This document shows, one piece after another, positions 35,112-43,703 of a stretch of DNA of 64,000 nt; the stretch's first letter is position 1; every line of letters starts with the position of its first letter. This DNA comes from Pseudomonas baltica (GTDB taxonomy: Bacteria > Pseudomonadota > Gammaproteobacteria > Pseudomonadales > Pseudomonadaceae): positions 1,612,001-1,676,000 of the forward strand of contig NZ_JACMYH010000001.1 in the NCBI RefSeq assembly GCF_014235765.1. Reading direction: 5' to 3'. The notes beneath the pieces were generated by a model that saw nothing but the letters and a program-made list of their open reading frames with translations, made no database searches and had not been told where the DNA came from. The position numbers and the translations under genes are program-made.

Positions 35112-36727
35112 ACGCGCTCATTGAAGTACACAACCTGGGCATCGCCTACCGCCAGGGCGCGCAGCACACCCAGGCGGTGACGGATGTATCGTTCAGCCTG
35201 GCCCAGGGCGAGACCCTGGCCATCGTCGGAGAATCGGGCTCGGGCAAGACCACTGTGGCCAACGCTATCCTCGGCTTGCTGCCTGACAGCGCCGTGCTGA
35301 CCGCCGGTCGGCTGGTGGTGGCCGGGCAGGACCTGAGCCAGGCCAGCGAACGCGTCAAGCGCCAACTGCGCGGCCGCACCATCGGCTTGGTGCCTCAAGA
35401 CCCGATGGTCAGCCTCAACCCCACCCAGCGCATCGGCGTGCAAATCGCCGAGGCACTGGTGCTGGCCAGAGGTGGGCGCTACCGGGGGGTGGACAACGAT
35501 GTCGGCGAGCTGCTCGCCCAGGTCGGCCTGGACAACCCGACGCTGCGCGCCCGGCAGTACCCTCACGAGCTGTCAGGCGGCATGCGCCAGCGCGTGCTGA
35601 TCGCCATCGCACTGGCCGGCAACCCGCGACTGATCATCGCCGACGAACCGACCAGTGCGCTGGATGTGACCGTGCAGCAGCGGATTCTCGATCATCTCGA
35701 GGGGCTGGTGCGCGAGCGAGGCATCTCGTTGCTGATCATCACCCACGACCTGGGCGTGGCCGCCGACCGCGCCGACCGGGTGCTGGTGATGAAGTCCGGG
35801 ACGCTGGTCGAGCACGGCACGCCGCAGCAGGTGCTGGCCAAGCCGACCCAGCCTTACACCCGCGCCTTGATCGCCGCCGCGCCAGCCTTCGCCGAGCCCC
35901 GCGCACCGTGCGCTGCGGCTGCGCCAGGGCAACCGCCGCTGCTGGCGCTGACTGCGGTGAACAAGCATTACCGGCTGCCACGGGTCCGTGGCCAGGCCGA
36001 CCGCTTCCAGGCGCTGGCCGATGTCAGCTTCAAGGTCTGCGCCGGGCAGACCCTGGGCATCGTCGGCGAATCCGGGTCGGGCAAAAGCACGGCGTTGCGC
36101 ATTGCCCTGGGGCTGGAGAAAGCCGACAGCGGCCGCATCGAGTTTGCCGAGCAGGACGTGACCGATTTCGGCTGGCGACAATTCCGGCCGCTGCGTCGGC
36201 GCATGCAACTGGTGCAGCAGAACCCGTTCGCAGCGCTGGACCCGCGCCTGTCGATCTTCGACAGCATTGTCGAACCTCTGGTGTCGTTCGGCCTGGCCCG
36301 AGGGGCGGAGCTCGATCGGGCTGCGCGTGAATTGATCGAACGGGTGCATCTGCCGGCCCACTTCCTCGACCGCTTGCCCAGGGCGCTGTCCGGCGGCCAG
36401 CGCCAGCGTGTGGCCATCGCCCGGGCCCTGGCACTGCAGCCCGACCTTCTGCTGCTGGACGAGCCGGTGTCGGCCCTGGACGTTTCGGTGCAGCGGCAGA
36501 TCCTGGATCTGCTCGACGAGCTGCAACGCGAGCTGGGCATCGCCTACGTCATCGTCTCCCATGACCTGGCCGTGATCGCCAACGTCGCCGATGAGGTGCT
36601 GGTCATGCGCCAGGGCCGCATCGTCGACCAGGGCCCCACTGCGCAGCTGTTCAACCATCCGGGGAATGCCTACACCCAGGCCCTGCTGGACGCCGTCCCC
36701 GGCAAGCGCCAACGCGCCCTGACCTGA
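35108..36727 (+). CDS. peptide/nickel-type ABC transporter with two fused ATPase domains (DppD-DppF/GsiA-like)
   Basis: 539 aa with two complete ABC domains. Domain 1 (about 1-255) has Walker [10 protein letters not shown] and signature [15 protein letters not shown]. Domain 2 (about 280-535) has GESGSGKST and [15 protein letters not shown]. The two ATPases that Dpp/Opp systems make as separate subunits are joined here, as in GsiA. It completes the four-gene importer. A REP array begins 14 bp after its stop. Confidence 0.92.
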   Translation: MNALIEVHNLGIAYRQGAQHTQAVTDVSFSLAQGETLAIVGESGSGKTTVANAILGLLPDSAVLTAGRLVVAGQDLSQASERVKRQLRGRTIGLVPQDPMVSLNPTQRIGVQIAEALVLARGGRYRGVDNDVGELLAQVGLDNPTLRARQYPHELSGGMRQRVLIAIALAGNPRLIIADEPTSALDVTVQQRILDHLEGLVRERGISLLIITHDLGVAADRADRVLVMKSGTLVEHGTPQQVLAKPTQPYTRALIAAAPAFAEPRAPCAAAAPGQPPLLALTAVNKHYRLPRVRGQADRFQALADVSFKVCAGQTLGIVGESGSGKSTALRIALGLEKADSGRIEFAEQDVTDFGWRQFRPLRRRMQLVQQNPFAALDPRLSIFDSIVEPLVSFGLARGAELDRAARELIERVHLPAHFLDRLPRALSGGQRQRVAIARALALQPDLLLLDEPVSALDVSVQRQILDLLDELQRELGIAYVIVSHDLAVIANVADEVLVMRQGRIVDQGPTAQLFNHPGNAYTQALLDAVPGKRQRALT

Positions 36728-36740
36728 GCCACGTCATCCC

Positions 36741-37088
36741 AGCGCCCCTTCGCGGCCACGGACCGCTCCTACAATACTCCGCGCAATCCCCGTAGGAGCG
36801 GTCATCGGCCGCGAAGGAAGCACCGCGGTATGCCTGAACCACCGCAGCGCCCATTCGCGGCCACGGACCGCTCCTACAATACTCCGCGCAACCCCCGTAG
36901 GAGCGGTCATAGGCCGCGAAGGAAGCACCGCGGTATGCCTGAACCACCGCAGCGCCCATTCGCGGCCACGGACCGCTCCTACAATACTCCGCGCAACCCC
37001 CGTAGGAGCGGTCATAGGCCGCGAAGAAAGCACCGCGGTACGCCTGAACGACCGGAGCGCCCCTTCGCGGCCACGGACCGCTCCTACA
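36741..37088. repeat. tandem REP (BIME, family A) array, 105-bp period, about 3.3 copies
   Basis: The block starting AGCGCCC(C/A)TTCGCGGCC recurs at 36741, 36846, 36951 and 37056, a regular 105-bp period. Each unit has two inverted REP arms (GGACCGCTCCTAC and GTAGGAGCGGTC) plus a constant linker. Copies differ at only a few bases, so the amplification looks recent. Open frames on both strands in this array arise because 105 is a multiple of three, and are not genes. Confidence 0.92.
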
Positions 37089-37270
37089 AGACAGACCCAT
37101 ACAAAAATATGCTAGCTACGCATATTGCCATCACCTAAGAATTCATAAAAAGAATAATTAACTTAGAACTAAATGTCATTTCACAGCGCCTCGTTAGAGC
37201 TTTAGCTTGAATGCAGACCGACCCCTCGCCTGGTGGAGGTAACTCAATCCCTCTTCAGGAGTCGCTGTCC
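37089..37270 (+). promoter_or_regulatory. AT-rich promoter region of the SBP-LLM-TauD operon, with dyad site 4
   Basis: This gene-free stretch is far more AT-rich than its surroundings. It contains ATATGC-N7-GCATAT at 37107-37125; the overlapping CGCATATT at 37120-37127 is shared with sites 2 and 3 of the candidate sulfur regulon. Together with the REP array it makes a 543-bp gap between genes. The promoter itself could not be assigned with confidence. Confidence 0.5.
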
Positions 37271-38248
37271 ATGACCCGTTCCCGTGTCCTTTCCCTCGTC
37301 CTGGCCGTGGGGCTGCTGGCCACCGGCCCCCTGGCCTGGGCCGACAAGCTCGAACCATTGCGCGTTGCCAATCAGAAATCCACCCTGAAGCTGCTGCTTA
37401 CCGCGGCCGGTGAACTCAAGAACGTTCCCTACCCCATCGAGTTCTCGGAATTCGCAGCCGCCGCGCCGCTGGGCGAAGCGTTGAACGCCGGCGCGGTGGA
37501 CGTGGGCTATCTGGGCGATGCGCCTTACGTCTTCGCGCTGGGTTCCGGTGCGCCGCTCAAGGCCGTCAGCATCACCCATTTCGAAGGCCGCTATACCACG
37601 TCCATCCTGGTGCCCAAGGACTCGCCCCTGCAATCGGTCGCCGACCTCAAGGGCAAGCGCGTCGTCACCAACCGTGGCTCCATCGGGCACTTCCTTGTGA
37701 TCAAGGCGCTGCGCGACGCAGGCTTGAAGACCGCCGACATCACCTTCGTCAACCTGCTGCCCAGCGATGCCCAAGGCGCCTTGCAGTCCGGCGACGCCGA
37801 CGCCTGGTCGACCTGGGACCCCTACACCACCATTGCGCTGAACCAAGGCAACGCCCGCATCCTGCGCAAAGGCACCGACCTGCTGACCAACAACACCTAC
37901 CTGGTCGCCACCGAGCAAGCCACCAAGACCAAGCGCGCGCAGGTCGAGGACTTCGTCGTGCGCCTGGAGCGTGCCTACCAATGGGCCAACACCCACCACG
38001 ACGAGTTCGCCGCAGCCCAGGCTCAGGTCACGCGCCTGCCCCTGGCGGTGCACCTGGCCTCGGTCAACGAGACCCGCTACACCCGCGCCGAGATCACCGA
38101 CGCGGTGATCGCCGACCTGCAGCAAACCGCCGACATCTATCTGGAGGAAGGCGTGCTGGCCCAGCCGGTCAAGGTTGCCCAAGGTTTCGACAAGCATTTC
38201 AACGCCTACCGCGCACCCACCCAAACCCCACTGGCCAGCGCGCCATAA
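37271..38248 (+). CDS. aliphatic sulfonate-type ABC substrate-binding protein (SsuA-like)
   Basis: 325 aa from ATG 37271 (MTRSRVLSLVLAVGLLATG), with CAGGAG upstream. The signal peptide ends near AWA-DKL, so the protein is periplasmic. NMT1/SsuA motifs include RVANQKSTLKLLL, EALNAGAVDVGYLGDAPYVFA and DAWSTWDPYTTIAL. It starts a three-gene operon with a flavin monooxygenase and a TauD-type dioxygenase. The nearest matching permease and ATPase are at 29728-31372. Confidence 0.9.
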   Translation: MTRSRVLSLVLAVGLLATGPLAWADKLEPLRVANQKSTLKLLLTAAGELKNVPYPIEFSEFAAAAPLGEALNAGAVDVGYLGDAPYVFALGSGAPLKAVSITHFEGRYTTSILVPKDSPLQSVADLKGKRVVTNRGSIGHFLVIKALRDAGLKTADITFVNLLPSDAQGALQSGDADAWSTWDPYTTIALNQGNARILRKGTDLLTNNTYLVATEQATKTKRAQVEDFVVRLERAYQWANTHHDEFAAAQAQVTRLPLAVHLASVNETRYTRAEITDAVIADLQQTADIYLEEGVLAQPVKVAQGFDKHFNAYRAPTQTPLASAP

Positions 38249-38260
38249 CAGGAGATTTCC

Positions 38261-39595
38261 ATGAGCACACGACAACTGAAACTGGGCGCCATGATCCACG
38301 GTGTGGGGCATGGCTGGGGCGAGTGGCGCCATCCGCAGGCGTTGGCCGACGCCAGCACCAACCTGCGCTACTACCAACAGCAGGCGCGGCTGGCCGAAGC
38401 GGCGCGCTTCGACTTCGCCTTCATCGCCGACAGCCTGCACATTCACGAACGCTCGAGCCCGCACTACCTCAATCGCTTCGAACCGCTCACCCTGCTCTCG
38501 GCGCTGGCCGCCACTACCGAGCACATCGGCCTGGTGGCTACCATCACGGTCAGCTACACCGAGCCCTACCAGGTGGCGCGGCAATTGGCTTCGCTCGACC
38601 ACATCAGTGGCGGGCGCGCCGGCTGGAACGTGGTCACCTCCTGGCTGTCCGGCACCGCCGACAACTTCAGCAAGGCCGAGCACCCGCCCCATGCCGTTCG
38701 CTACCGCATCGCCCGGGAGCACGTGGATGTGGTCAAGGGGCTGTGGGATTCCTGGGAAGACGACGCCTTTACCCGCAACAAGGCCACCGGCGAGTTTTTC
38801 GACCGCAGCAAGCTGCACGCGCTGAACCATCAGGGCGAATTCTTCCAGGTCAAGGGACCGCTGAACATCGCCCGCTCGCGCCAGGGTCAACCGGTGATTT
38901 TCCAGGCCGGCGTTTCCGAGGACGGCCGCAACTTCGCCGCGCAGAATGCCGATGCGATCTTCTGCCGGCACGAGTCGTTCACCGAGTCGCACGCCTATTA
39001 CCAGGACCTCAAGCAACGTGCGGCGAAGGCCGGTCGCAACCCGGACAAACTGTTCATCCTGCCCGGCATCAGCCCGATCGTGGGCCGGGACCGCGACGAG
39101 GTCGAGCGCCGCTATCAGGAAGCTGCAGACCTGGTGGGCATCGAAGACGCCATCGTCGCCCTCGGCCGCCCGTTCAATGACTACAACTTCAACGGGCATG
39201 ACCTGGACGCGGCCTTCCCCGATCTGGGCGATCTGGGCGCCAACAGCCACAAAGGTACGTCCGAGCGTATCAAGCACGTTGCCCGTGAAGAGAACCTGAC
39301 CTTGCGCCAAGTGGCGCTGCGCTTCGCCAAGCCCGATCGGGACTTCGTCGGCCTGCCCGAAGAAGTCGCCGACGCGGTGCAAGCCTGGTTCGAGGGTCAC
39401 GCCGCCGATGGCTTCATCATCAACTCGCTGTTGCCCGACGGCCTCGAATACTTCACCCGCTACGTGGTGCCGATCCTTCAGCAACGCGGCCTGTTGCGCA
39501 CCGAGTACCCCGGCCTGACCCTGCGCGACAGCCTCGGCCTCGAGGTGCCGGCCAATCGCAACGCAACCGCGCGCCGCAACGAAGAAGTGGCCTGA
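38261..39595 (+). CDS. LLM-class flavin-dependent monooxygenase (NtaA/SnaA/DszA family)
   Basis: 444 aa with a luciferase-like TIM-barrel. MSTRQLKLGAMIHGVGHGWG and the segments ARFDFAFIADSLHIHER and HISGGRAGWNVVTSW are hallmarks of the NtaA/SnaA/DszA group. Such enzymes use FMNH2 from a separate reductase and O2 to oxidise sulfones, sulfonates, aminopolycarboxylates or similar compounds. It lies 12 bp after an SsuA-like gene, so a sulfur substrate is likely. No flavin reductase gene is seen in the locus. Confidence 0.9.
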   Translation: MSTRQLKLGAMIHGVGHGWGEWRHPQALADASTNLRYYQQQARLAEAARFDFAFIADSLHIHERSSPHYLNRFEPLTLLSALAATTEHIGLVATITVSYTEPYQVARQLASLDHISGGRAGWNVVTSWLSGTADNFSKAEHPPHAVRYRIAREHVDVVKGLWDSWEDDAFTRNKATGEFFDRSKLHALNHQGEFFQVKGPLNIARSRQGQPVIFQAGVSEDGRNFAAQNADAIFCRHESFTESHAYYQDLKQRAAKAGRNPDKLFILPGISPIVGRDRDEVERRYQEAADLVGIEDAIVALGRPFNDYNFNGHDLDAAFPDLGDLGANSHKGTSERIKHVAREENLTLRQVALRFAKPDRDFVGLPEEVADAVQAWFEGHAADGFIINSLLPDGLEYFTRYVVPILQQRGLLRTEYPGLTLRDSLGLEVPANRNATARRNEEVA

Positions 39596-39657
39596 ATTCC
39601 CTTTCCCCACCCGCCGTGGCCGTGGGCTCCGGCACTCGATTGCAAAGGACATCTGCC

Positions 39658-40524
39658 ATGTTTGCCGAAAAAATACCGCGCCCTGCCACGGCGATCCGCG
39701 CCACTGCGCTGGAGCCGACCATCGGCGCGCAGATCGAGGGCGTGGATCTGCGACGCCCACTCGACGCGCACGCCCGTGATGAAATACGTGCCTTGCTGCT
39801 CAAGCACAAAGTGTTGTTCTTCCGTGACCAGCACATCGATACCGCCCAGCAATTGGCGTTCGCCCGTCAGTTCGGCGAGCTGTACCAGCATCCGACCACC
39901 CAGAAGCAGGACCACGAGCGTCCCAACGCCCACCTGATTCTGGGAAGTGAAGCCCGCGACCGTTACGGCGACGCCCGCAAGGGCCGTTGGCATACCGATA
40001 CCAGCTGGATGCTCAAACCCACCTTCGGCGCCGTGCTACGCGCGGTCTCGCTGCCCGAAACCGGCGGCGACACGCTCTGGGCCGACACCGGCCTGGTGTA
40101 CCGCAGCCTGCCGGCGGCCCTGCGCGAGCGCATCGACAATGCCTTCGTCACCCACAACTTCAAACCCGCGCTGGACAAGGTCGGCTACAACTACCCGATC
40201 CTCGCGCACCCGCTGGTGCGTACGCATCCGGAGACGGGCGAAGATGCGTTGTTCATCAACTTTTCGATGTCACCGCAAATTCTGGGTCTGTCACTGGAAG
40301 AAAGCCGCGAGATCGTCGGCCTGTTGCTCAAGGAAGTGAGCAACCCGGAGTACCAGGTGCGTTTCAAGTGGCAAGCCGGAGATGTAGCGTTCTGGGACAA
40401 CCGTGGGGCATTGCATTACCCGGTGTACAACTACGGTGATTTCCCGCGGGCAATGGAACGGGTATTGATTGCCGACGACGACATCCCCCATCGGCGCCGG
40501 GTTCAGCCTGACAGCCCGCAGTGA
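39658..40524 (+). CDS. TauD/TfdA family 2-oxoglutarate-dependent dioxygenase
   Basis: 288 aa from ATG 39658, with AAAGGA as ribosome site. The iron facial triad is visible: H112 and D114 in WHTDTSW and distal H253 in ALHYPVYN, followed by an Arg-rich end (RAMERVLI) for 2-oxoglutarate. It should hydroxylate a sulfonate or alkyl sulfate next to sulfur, releasing sulfite or sulfate plus an aldehyde. It could be taurine, another sulfonate, or sulfate-ester specific (AtsK-like); sequence alone does not decide. Confidence 0.9.
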   Translation: MFAEKIPRPATAIRATALEPTIGAQIEGVDLRRPLDAHARDEIRALLLKHKVLFFRDQHIDTAQQLAFARQFGELYQHPTTQKQDHERPNAHLILGSEARDRYGDARKGRWHTDTSWMLKPTFGAVLRAVSLPETGGDTLWADTGLVYRSLPAALRERIDNAFVTHNFKPALDKVGYNYPILAHPLVRTHPETGEDALFINFSMSPQILGLSLEESREIVGLLLKEVSNPEYQVRFKWQAGDVAFWDNRGALHYPVYNYGDFPRAMERVLIADDDIPHRRRVQPDSPQ

Positions 40525-40528
40525 ACCC

Positions 40529-40593
40529 TTCGCGGCCGATGACCGCTCCTACGGTCGGCTCGCTACTGCGTAGGAGCGGTCATCGGCCGCGAA
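40529..40593. repeat. REP pair (BIME), family A
   Basis: TTCGCGGCCGATGACCGCTC and its inverted partner GAGCGGTCATCGGCCGCGAA flank about 15 bp, 4 bp after the TauD-type gene. Same family as the elements at 16148 and 36741. Confidence 0.88.
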
Positions 40594-40634
40594 AGGCACG
40601 CCACGGTGCATGACTCATAAATCACGCACGAACA

Positions 40635-40664
40635 AAAACGCCGCTCATCTCTGAGCGGCGTTTT
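40635..40664 (-). terminator. Rho-independent terminator of the Glu-Gly tRNA operon
   Basis: The stem AACGCCGCTCA/TGAGCGGCGTT has a TCTC loop. On the minus strand it is followed by a T run and lies about 10 bases after the last tRNA-Gly 3' end. Confidence 0.9.
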
Positions 40665-40673
40665 CATTGAATT

Positions 40674-40749
<76 letters not shown>

Positions 40750-40752
40750 AAA

Positions 40753-40828
40753 TGGCGTCCCCTAGGGGACTCGAACCCCTGTTACCGCCGTGAAAGGGCG
40801 GTGTCCTAGGCCACTAGACGAAGGGGAC
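40753..40828 (-). tRNA. tRNA-Glu (TTC), copy 2
   Basis: A 76-nt minus-strand tRNA beginning GTCCCCTTCGTC, with anticodon TTC in CCTTTCACG and an encoded CCA. Three bases separate it from the downstream tRNA-Gly. Same sequence as the copy at 41010-41085. Confidence 0.97.
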
Positions 40829-40931
40829 ACGCTGACCGAAACACATGGTGTGTATTCCGGCGCCCAGACCCAAGTCCGAAGACTGGATGCTGGTTTCACT
40901 CAGTGCCGCCCGAAGGCCACACTGCTTAAAC

Positions 40932-41007
<76 letters not shown>

Positions 41008-41009
41008 AA

Positions 41010-41085
41010 TGGCGTCCCCTAGGGGACTCGAACCCCTGTTACCGCCGTGAAAGGGCGGTGTCCTAGGCCACTAGACGAAGGGGAC
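41010..41085 (-). tRNA. tRNA-Glu (TTC), copy 1
   Basis: First gene of the operon, same sequence as the tRNA-Glu at 40753-40828. The spacer to its tRNA-Gly is 2 bp rather than 3. A strong sigma70 promoter lies about 60 bp upstream. Confidence 0.97.
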
Positions 41086-41145
41086 ACGCTACAACTTCAC
41101 TCCCTGCCGCGCTTCGCTGTGTGCTTTACGCTGCAAGTGGCGCGC

Positions 41146-41174
41146 ATTCTATGGATGCTTTCGAGGGTCGTCAA
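41146..41174 (-). promoter_or_regulatory. sigma70 promoter of the Glu-Gly tRNA operon
   Basis: On the minus strand, -35 TTGACG (41169-41174), a 17-bp spacer and -10 TAGAAT (41146-41151) are followed by a GC-rich discriminator (GCGCGCC), as in growth-rate and stringently controlled stable-RNA promoters. This lies in a 341-bp gene-free stretch that also holds the start region of the divergent hypothetical gene. Confidence 0.85.
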
Positions 41175-41426
41175 CCCCCTGTTATAAATTTATTTAAATC
41201 AATGACTTCAACGTGCTTTGCGGGCCAGCCGGGCGTGCTGATGAAGCAGCGAGACACGTGGACATGAATAAGCTTTTGACAGCAGTAATAGCACAAAGCC
41301 ATAGTTGCGACAGACAGCGCTGGTACCTCTATAAATGCGTTGCAGCGTGTTGTGCTATCGGTGTCGGCAGACCGGCCCTACACTTCAACCTCACTCAACC
41401 TCGAGAGCTCCCCGGTGACTCCACTC

Positions 41427-42185
41427 ATGATCACCCTGTTCATCGTAACGGGGATCGCCATCCTTATCGTCATCGGCCTGCTCAACAACATGGTCGAGAG
41501 CAACAAGCTGGCCAAGGCGCGCGACAAGCTCGAGCTCACCGACCGCCTGCGCCGCTGCGGCCGCATCGGCGAGACGTTCCCCGGCCAGCTGATGACCCCT
41601 GCCCTCAAGCAACTGCTTACCCGGCTGGAGCTGAACATCAGCCAGCGCCTGTTGCTGCTCGACAGGCAGAACGCGCCGCTCAAGACGCGCCTTGAAGAGT
41701 TGCACGGTGAGATCGCCAAGGGCGATGACATTGCAATCGGCAATCCGCCCTTCCCGATCCTGACCGAAGACCAGGCCAAGGAAGTACGCTTTCTGCTCGA
41801 AGCTTTGCATGCGCAGGTCACGCGTGCCGCTCAGGAGGGCTTTCTCAACCCGGCCGAAACCAAGCACTGGGGCCGCGAGATCCGCAGCATTCTGGTCCTG
41901 CTGCACATCGAATTCTTCAACAACCTGGGCCAGCAACTGCTGGGAGAGGGCCAGCCGGGCCGCGCGCGGCTGGCATTCGAGCGGGGCGTGCAATACCTCA
42001 AGGGTCAGCCCGACGCTGCGCTCTACCAAGAGCAGCTGGAGTACTTGCAGAAGATGCTCAAGCGCACCAATGCCATGGTGCTCAGCCAGATGGAGCCGAC
42101 CGGGAACGAAGTCAACGAACTCACCGACGGTTTGAAGGCCGACGAGAAGGAAGACCCGTTCCAGAAGAAGACCAACTACGACTGA
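41427..42185 (+). CDS. conserved Pseudomonas hypothetical protein with one N-terminal membrane helix
   Basis: 252 aa from ATG 41427; a GTG four codons upstream (41415) is also possible, and neither has a strong ribosome site. MITLFIVTGIAILIVIGLLNNMV is a membrane anchor, followed by about 210 mostly helical cytoplasmic residues rich in charged heptad-like segments (KARDKLELTDRLRRC, LLTRLELNISQRLLLLDRQN). The C-terminal part (GRARLAFERGVQYLKGQPDA) resembles a TPR-like helix pair. No named family is recognised. Confidence 0.75.
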   Translation: MITLFIVTGIAILIVIGLLNNMVESNKLAKARDKLELTDRLRRCGRIGETFPGQLMTPALKQLLTRLELNISQRLLLLDRQNAPLKTRLEELHGEIAKGDDIAIGNPPFPILTEDQAKEVRFLLEALHAQVTRAAQEGFLNPAETKHWGREIRSILVLLHIEFFNNLGQQLLGEGQPGRARLAFERGVQYLKGQPDAALYQEQLEYLQKMLKRTNAMVLSQMEPTGNEVNELTDGLKADEKEDPFQKKTNYD

Positions 42186-42198
42186 ACAGGCTGGCGCT

Positions 42199-42690
42199 TC
42201 AGTAGCGGCTGCAGTCGGTCGCTTCGAGGAAGATCGCCGCCAGCTGTTCCAGGCCCTGCTGGTCCGCTTCGCTGAAGCGGGCAGTACGTGGGCTGTCCAG
42301 ATCCAGTACGCCGATCAGCACGCCGTCCTTGACCAGCGGAATCACCAGTTCGCTGTTCGATGCGCTGTCGCAGGCGATGTGCCCGGGGAACGCATGCACG
42401 TCCTCGACCCGCTGGGTCTGCCGGGTCGCCGCAGCGGCCCCGCAGACGCCACGGCCAAACGCAATGCGCACGCAGGCCACCTGCCCCTGGAAGGGCCCCA
42501 GTACCAGCTCCTCGTTGCGGTTGAGGTAGAAGCCCGCCCAGTTCAGGTCGTCGACCTGGTTGAACAGAAGCGCCGAGAATTGCGCCGCATTGGCGACGAA
42601 ATCACGCTCGTCGGCCAACAGCGATTGCAGTTGAGCGCACAGCATGCGGTAGCCTTCCAGCCCCGCGCCTGCGGCGTGCAAATCGATCAT
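42199..42690 (-). CDS. msrC: free methionine-(R)-sulfoxide reductase (GAF domain)
   Basis: 163 aa, a single GAF domain. The three conserved cysteines are present at C73 (VACVRI), C83 (GVCGA) and C107 (IACDS), with the same 10- and 24-residue spacing as E. coli fRMsr. DLDSPRTARF is the other signature. It reduces free Met-R-sulfoxide using thioredoxin. The ATG overlaps the upstream ATPase stop, so they are co-translated. Confidence 0.92.
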   Translation of the reverse strand: MIDLHAAGAGLEGYRMLCAQLQSLLADERDFVANAAQFSALLFNQVDDLNWAGFYLNRNEELVLGPFQGQVACVRIAFGRGVCGAAAATRQTQRVEDVHAFPGHIACDSASNSELVIPLVKDGVLIGVLDLDSPRTARFSEADQQGLEQLAAIFLEATDCSRY

Positions 42691-43577
42691 GCTTGTTGCT
42701 CCAGCAGTTTGAGGCCTACCCAGTAACGGGCGAATTGATAGGCGCAGCGGCCGTTGCGGTTGCCCCGTCCGGTCGCCCAGCGCACGGCAAGGATATCCAG
42801 TTGCTCGTCACGCGACCATTGCAGGCCGCTGTCGCGAGCGAGTTCGCCGATCCAGTGCTCCACCACACGCAGGAAGTGCTCCTGGGTGAACGGATAGAAC
42901 GACAGCCACAGGCCAAACCGGTCGGACAGAGCGATCTTGTCTTCGACCGCTTCGCTGGGGTGCAACTCACCGTCGACCCGGGACCAGTTCTCGTTGTCGC
43001 TCTGATGCTCGGGGACCAGATGGCGACGGTTGGAGGTTGCATACAGCAGCACATTGTCAGGTGCCTGCTCGAGGGAGCCGTCGAGCACGCTCTTGAGCAC
43101 CCGGTAGTCGCCCTCGCCCGCTTCGAACGAAAGGTCGTCGCAAAACAGCACGAAACGCTGCGGCAGTTTCTGCAACTGCTCGACCACCCGCGGCAGGTCG
43201 GCCAGATGGTCGCGCTCGATTTCGATCAGGCGCAGCCCTGCGCCCGCATGTTCGGCAAGCAGCGCTCGCACCAGCGATGACTTGCCGGTGCCGCGCGATC
43301 CCCACAGCAACGCATGGTTGGCTGGGTGGCCATCGAGAAACTGCTGGGTGTTGCGCGCCAGCTGCTGGCGCTGCTGGTCGACACCGATGAGGTCGCTCAG
43401 ACGCATGTCCAGGCTGACCTCCAGCGGCAACAGGTAGCCGCTGCGGCCTTCACGCTGCCAGCGCGCGGCCAGGCACTGATTCCAGTCGATTTCGCTGCGA
43501 AGCGCGGGCAGCAACGGCTCGAGCCGCGCCAGCACGGATTCGGCGCGCTCAAGAAAGGCATTCAAACGAGAGTCCAC
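42687..43577 (-). CDS. DUF815 family AAA-type ATPase
   Basis: 296 aa. Walker A is in WGSRGTGKSSLV and Walker B in RFVLFCDDLSFE. It also has the sensor-like LLYATSNRRHLVPE and FGLWLSFYPFTQEHFLRVV typical of DUF815. The cellular role is unknown. It overlaps the Met-sulfoxide reductase gene by 4 bp and is divergent from the SagS-like kinase gene with a 126-bp gap. Confidence 0.9.
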   Translation of the reverse strand: MDSRLNAFLERAESVLARLEPLLPALRSEIDWNQCLAARWQREGRSGYLLPLEVSLDMRLSDLIGVDQQRQQLARNTQQFLDGHPANHALLWGSRGTGKSSLVRALLAEHAGAGLRLIEIERDHLADLPRVVEQLQKLPQRFVLFCDDLSFEAGEGDYRVLKSVLDGSLEQAPDNVLLYATSNRRHLVPEHQSDNENWSRVDGELHPSEAVEDKIALSDRFGLWLSFYPFTQEHFLRVVEHWIGELARDSGLQWSRDEQLDILAVRWATGRGNRNGRCAYQFARYWVGLKLLEQQA

Positions 43578-43703
43578 GACTTTTCCTCAAGGCAAGTTGC
43601 GTGTAAAAGGTTCGGCAAGGCGGACATGCCGTCGCACGCTGCGGCGCACACACATGGTCCATGCTTTGGCCCTGCGCACGGAATGGAAATTGGCCCAGTA
43701 CCC

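Noticed and set aside
36741-37088. Regular repeats resembling a CRISPR array
   Set aside because: The whole 105-bp unit is repeated, with no unique spacers between short repeats, the arms are REP palindromes, and no cas gene is present.
36651-37138. Open frames on both strands across the 105-bp array that encode 35-residue peptide repeats
   Set aside because: They follow exactly the period of the REP array, which is a multiple of three, have no ribosome site, and run antisense to or past the ABC ATPase gene. They are by-products of the repeat.
37244-39760. 838-codon minus-strand open frame across the SsuA-like and monooxygenase genes
   Set aside because: It runs through two well-supported plus-strand genes and their ribosome sites, and the translation has no recognisable domain.
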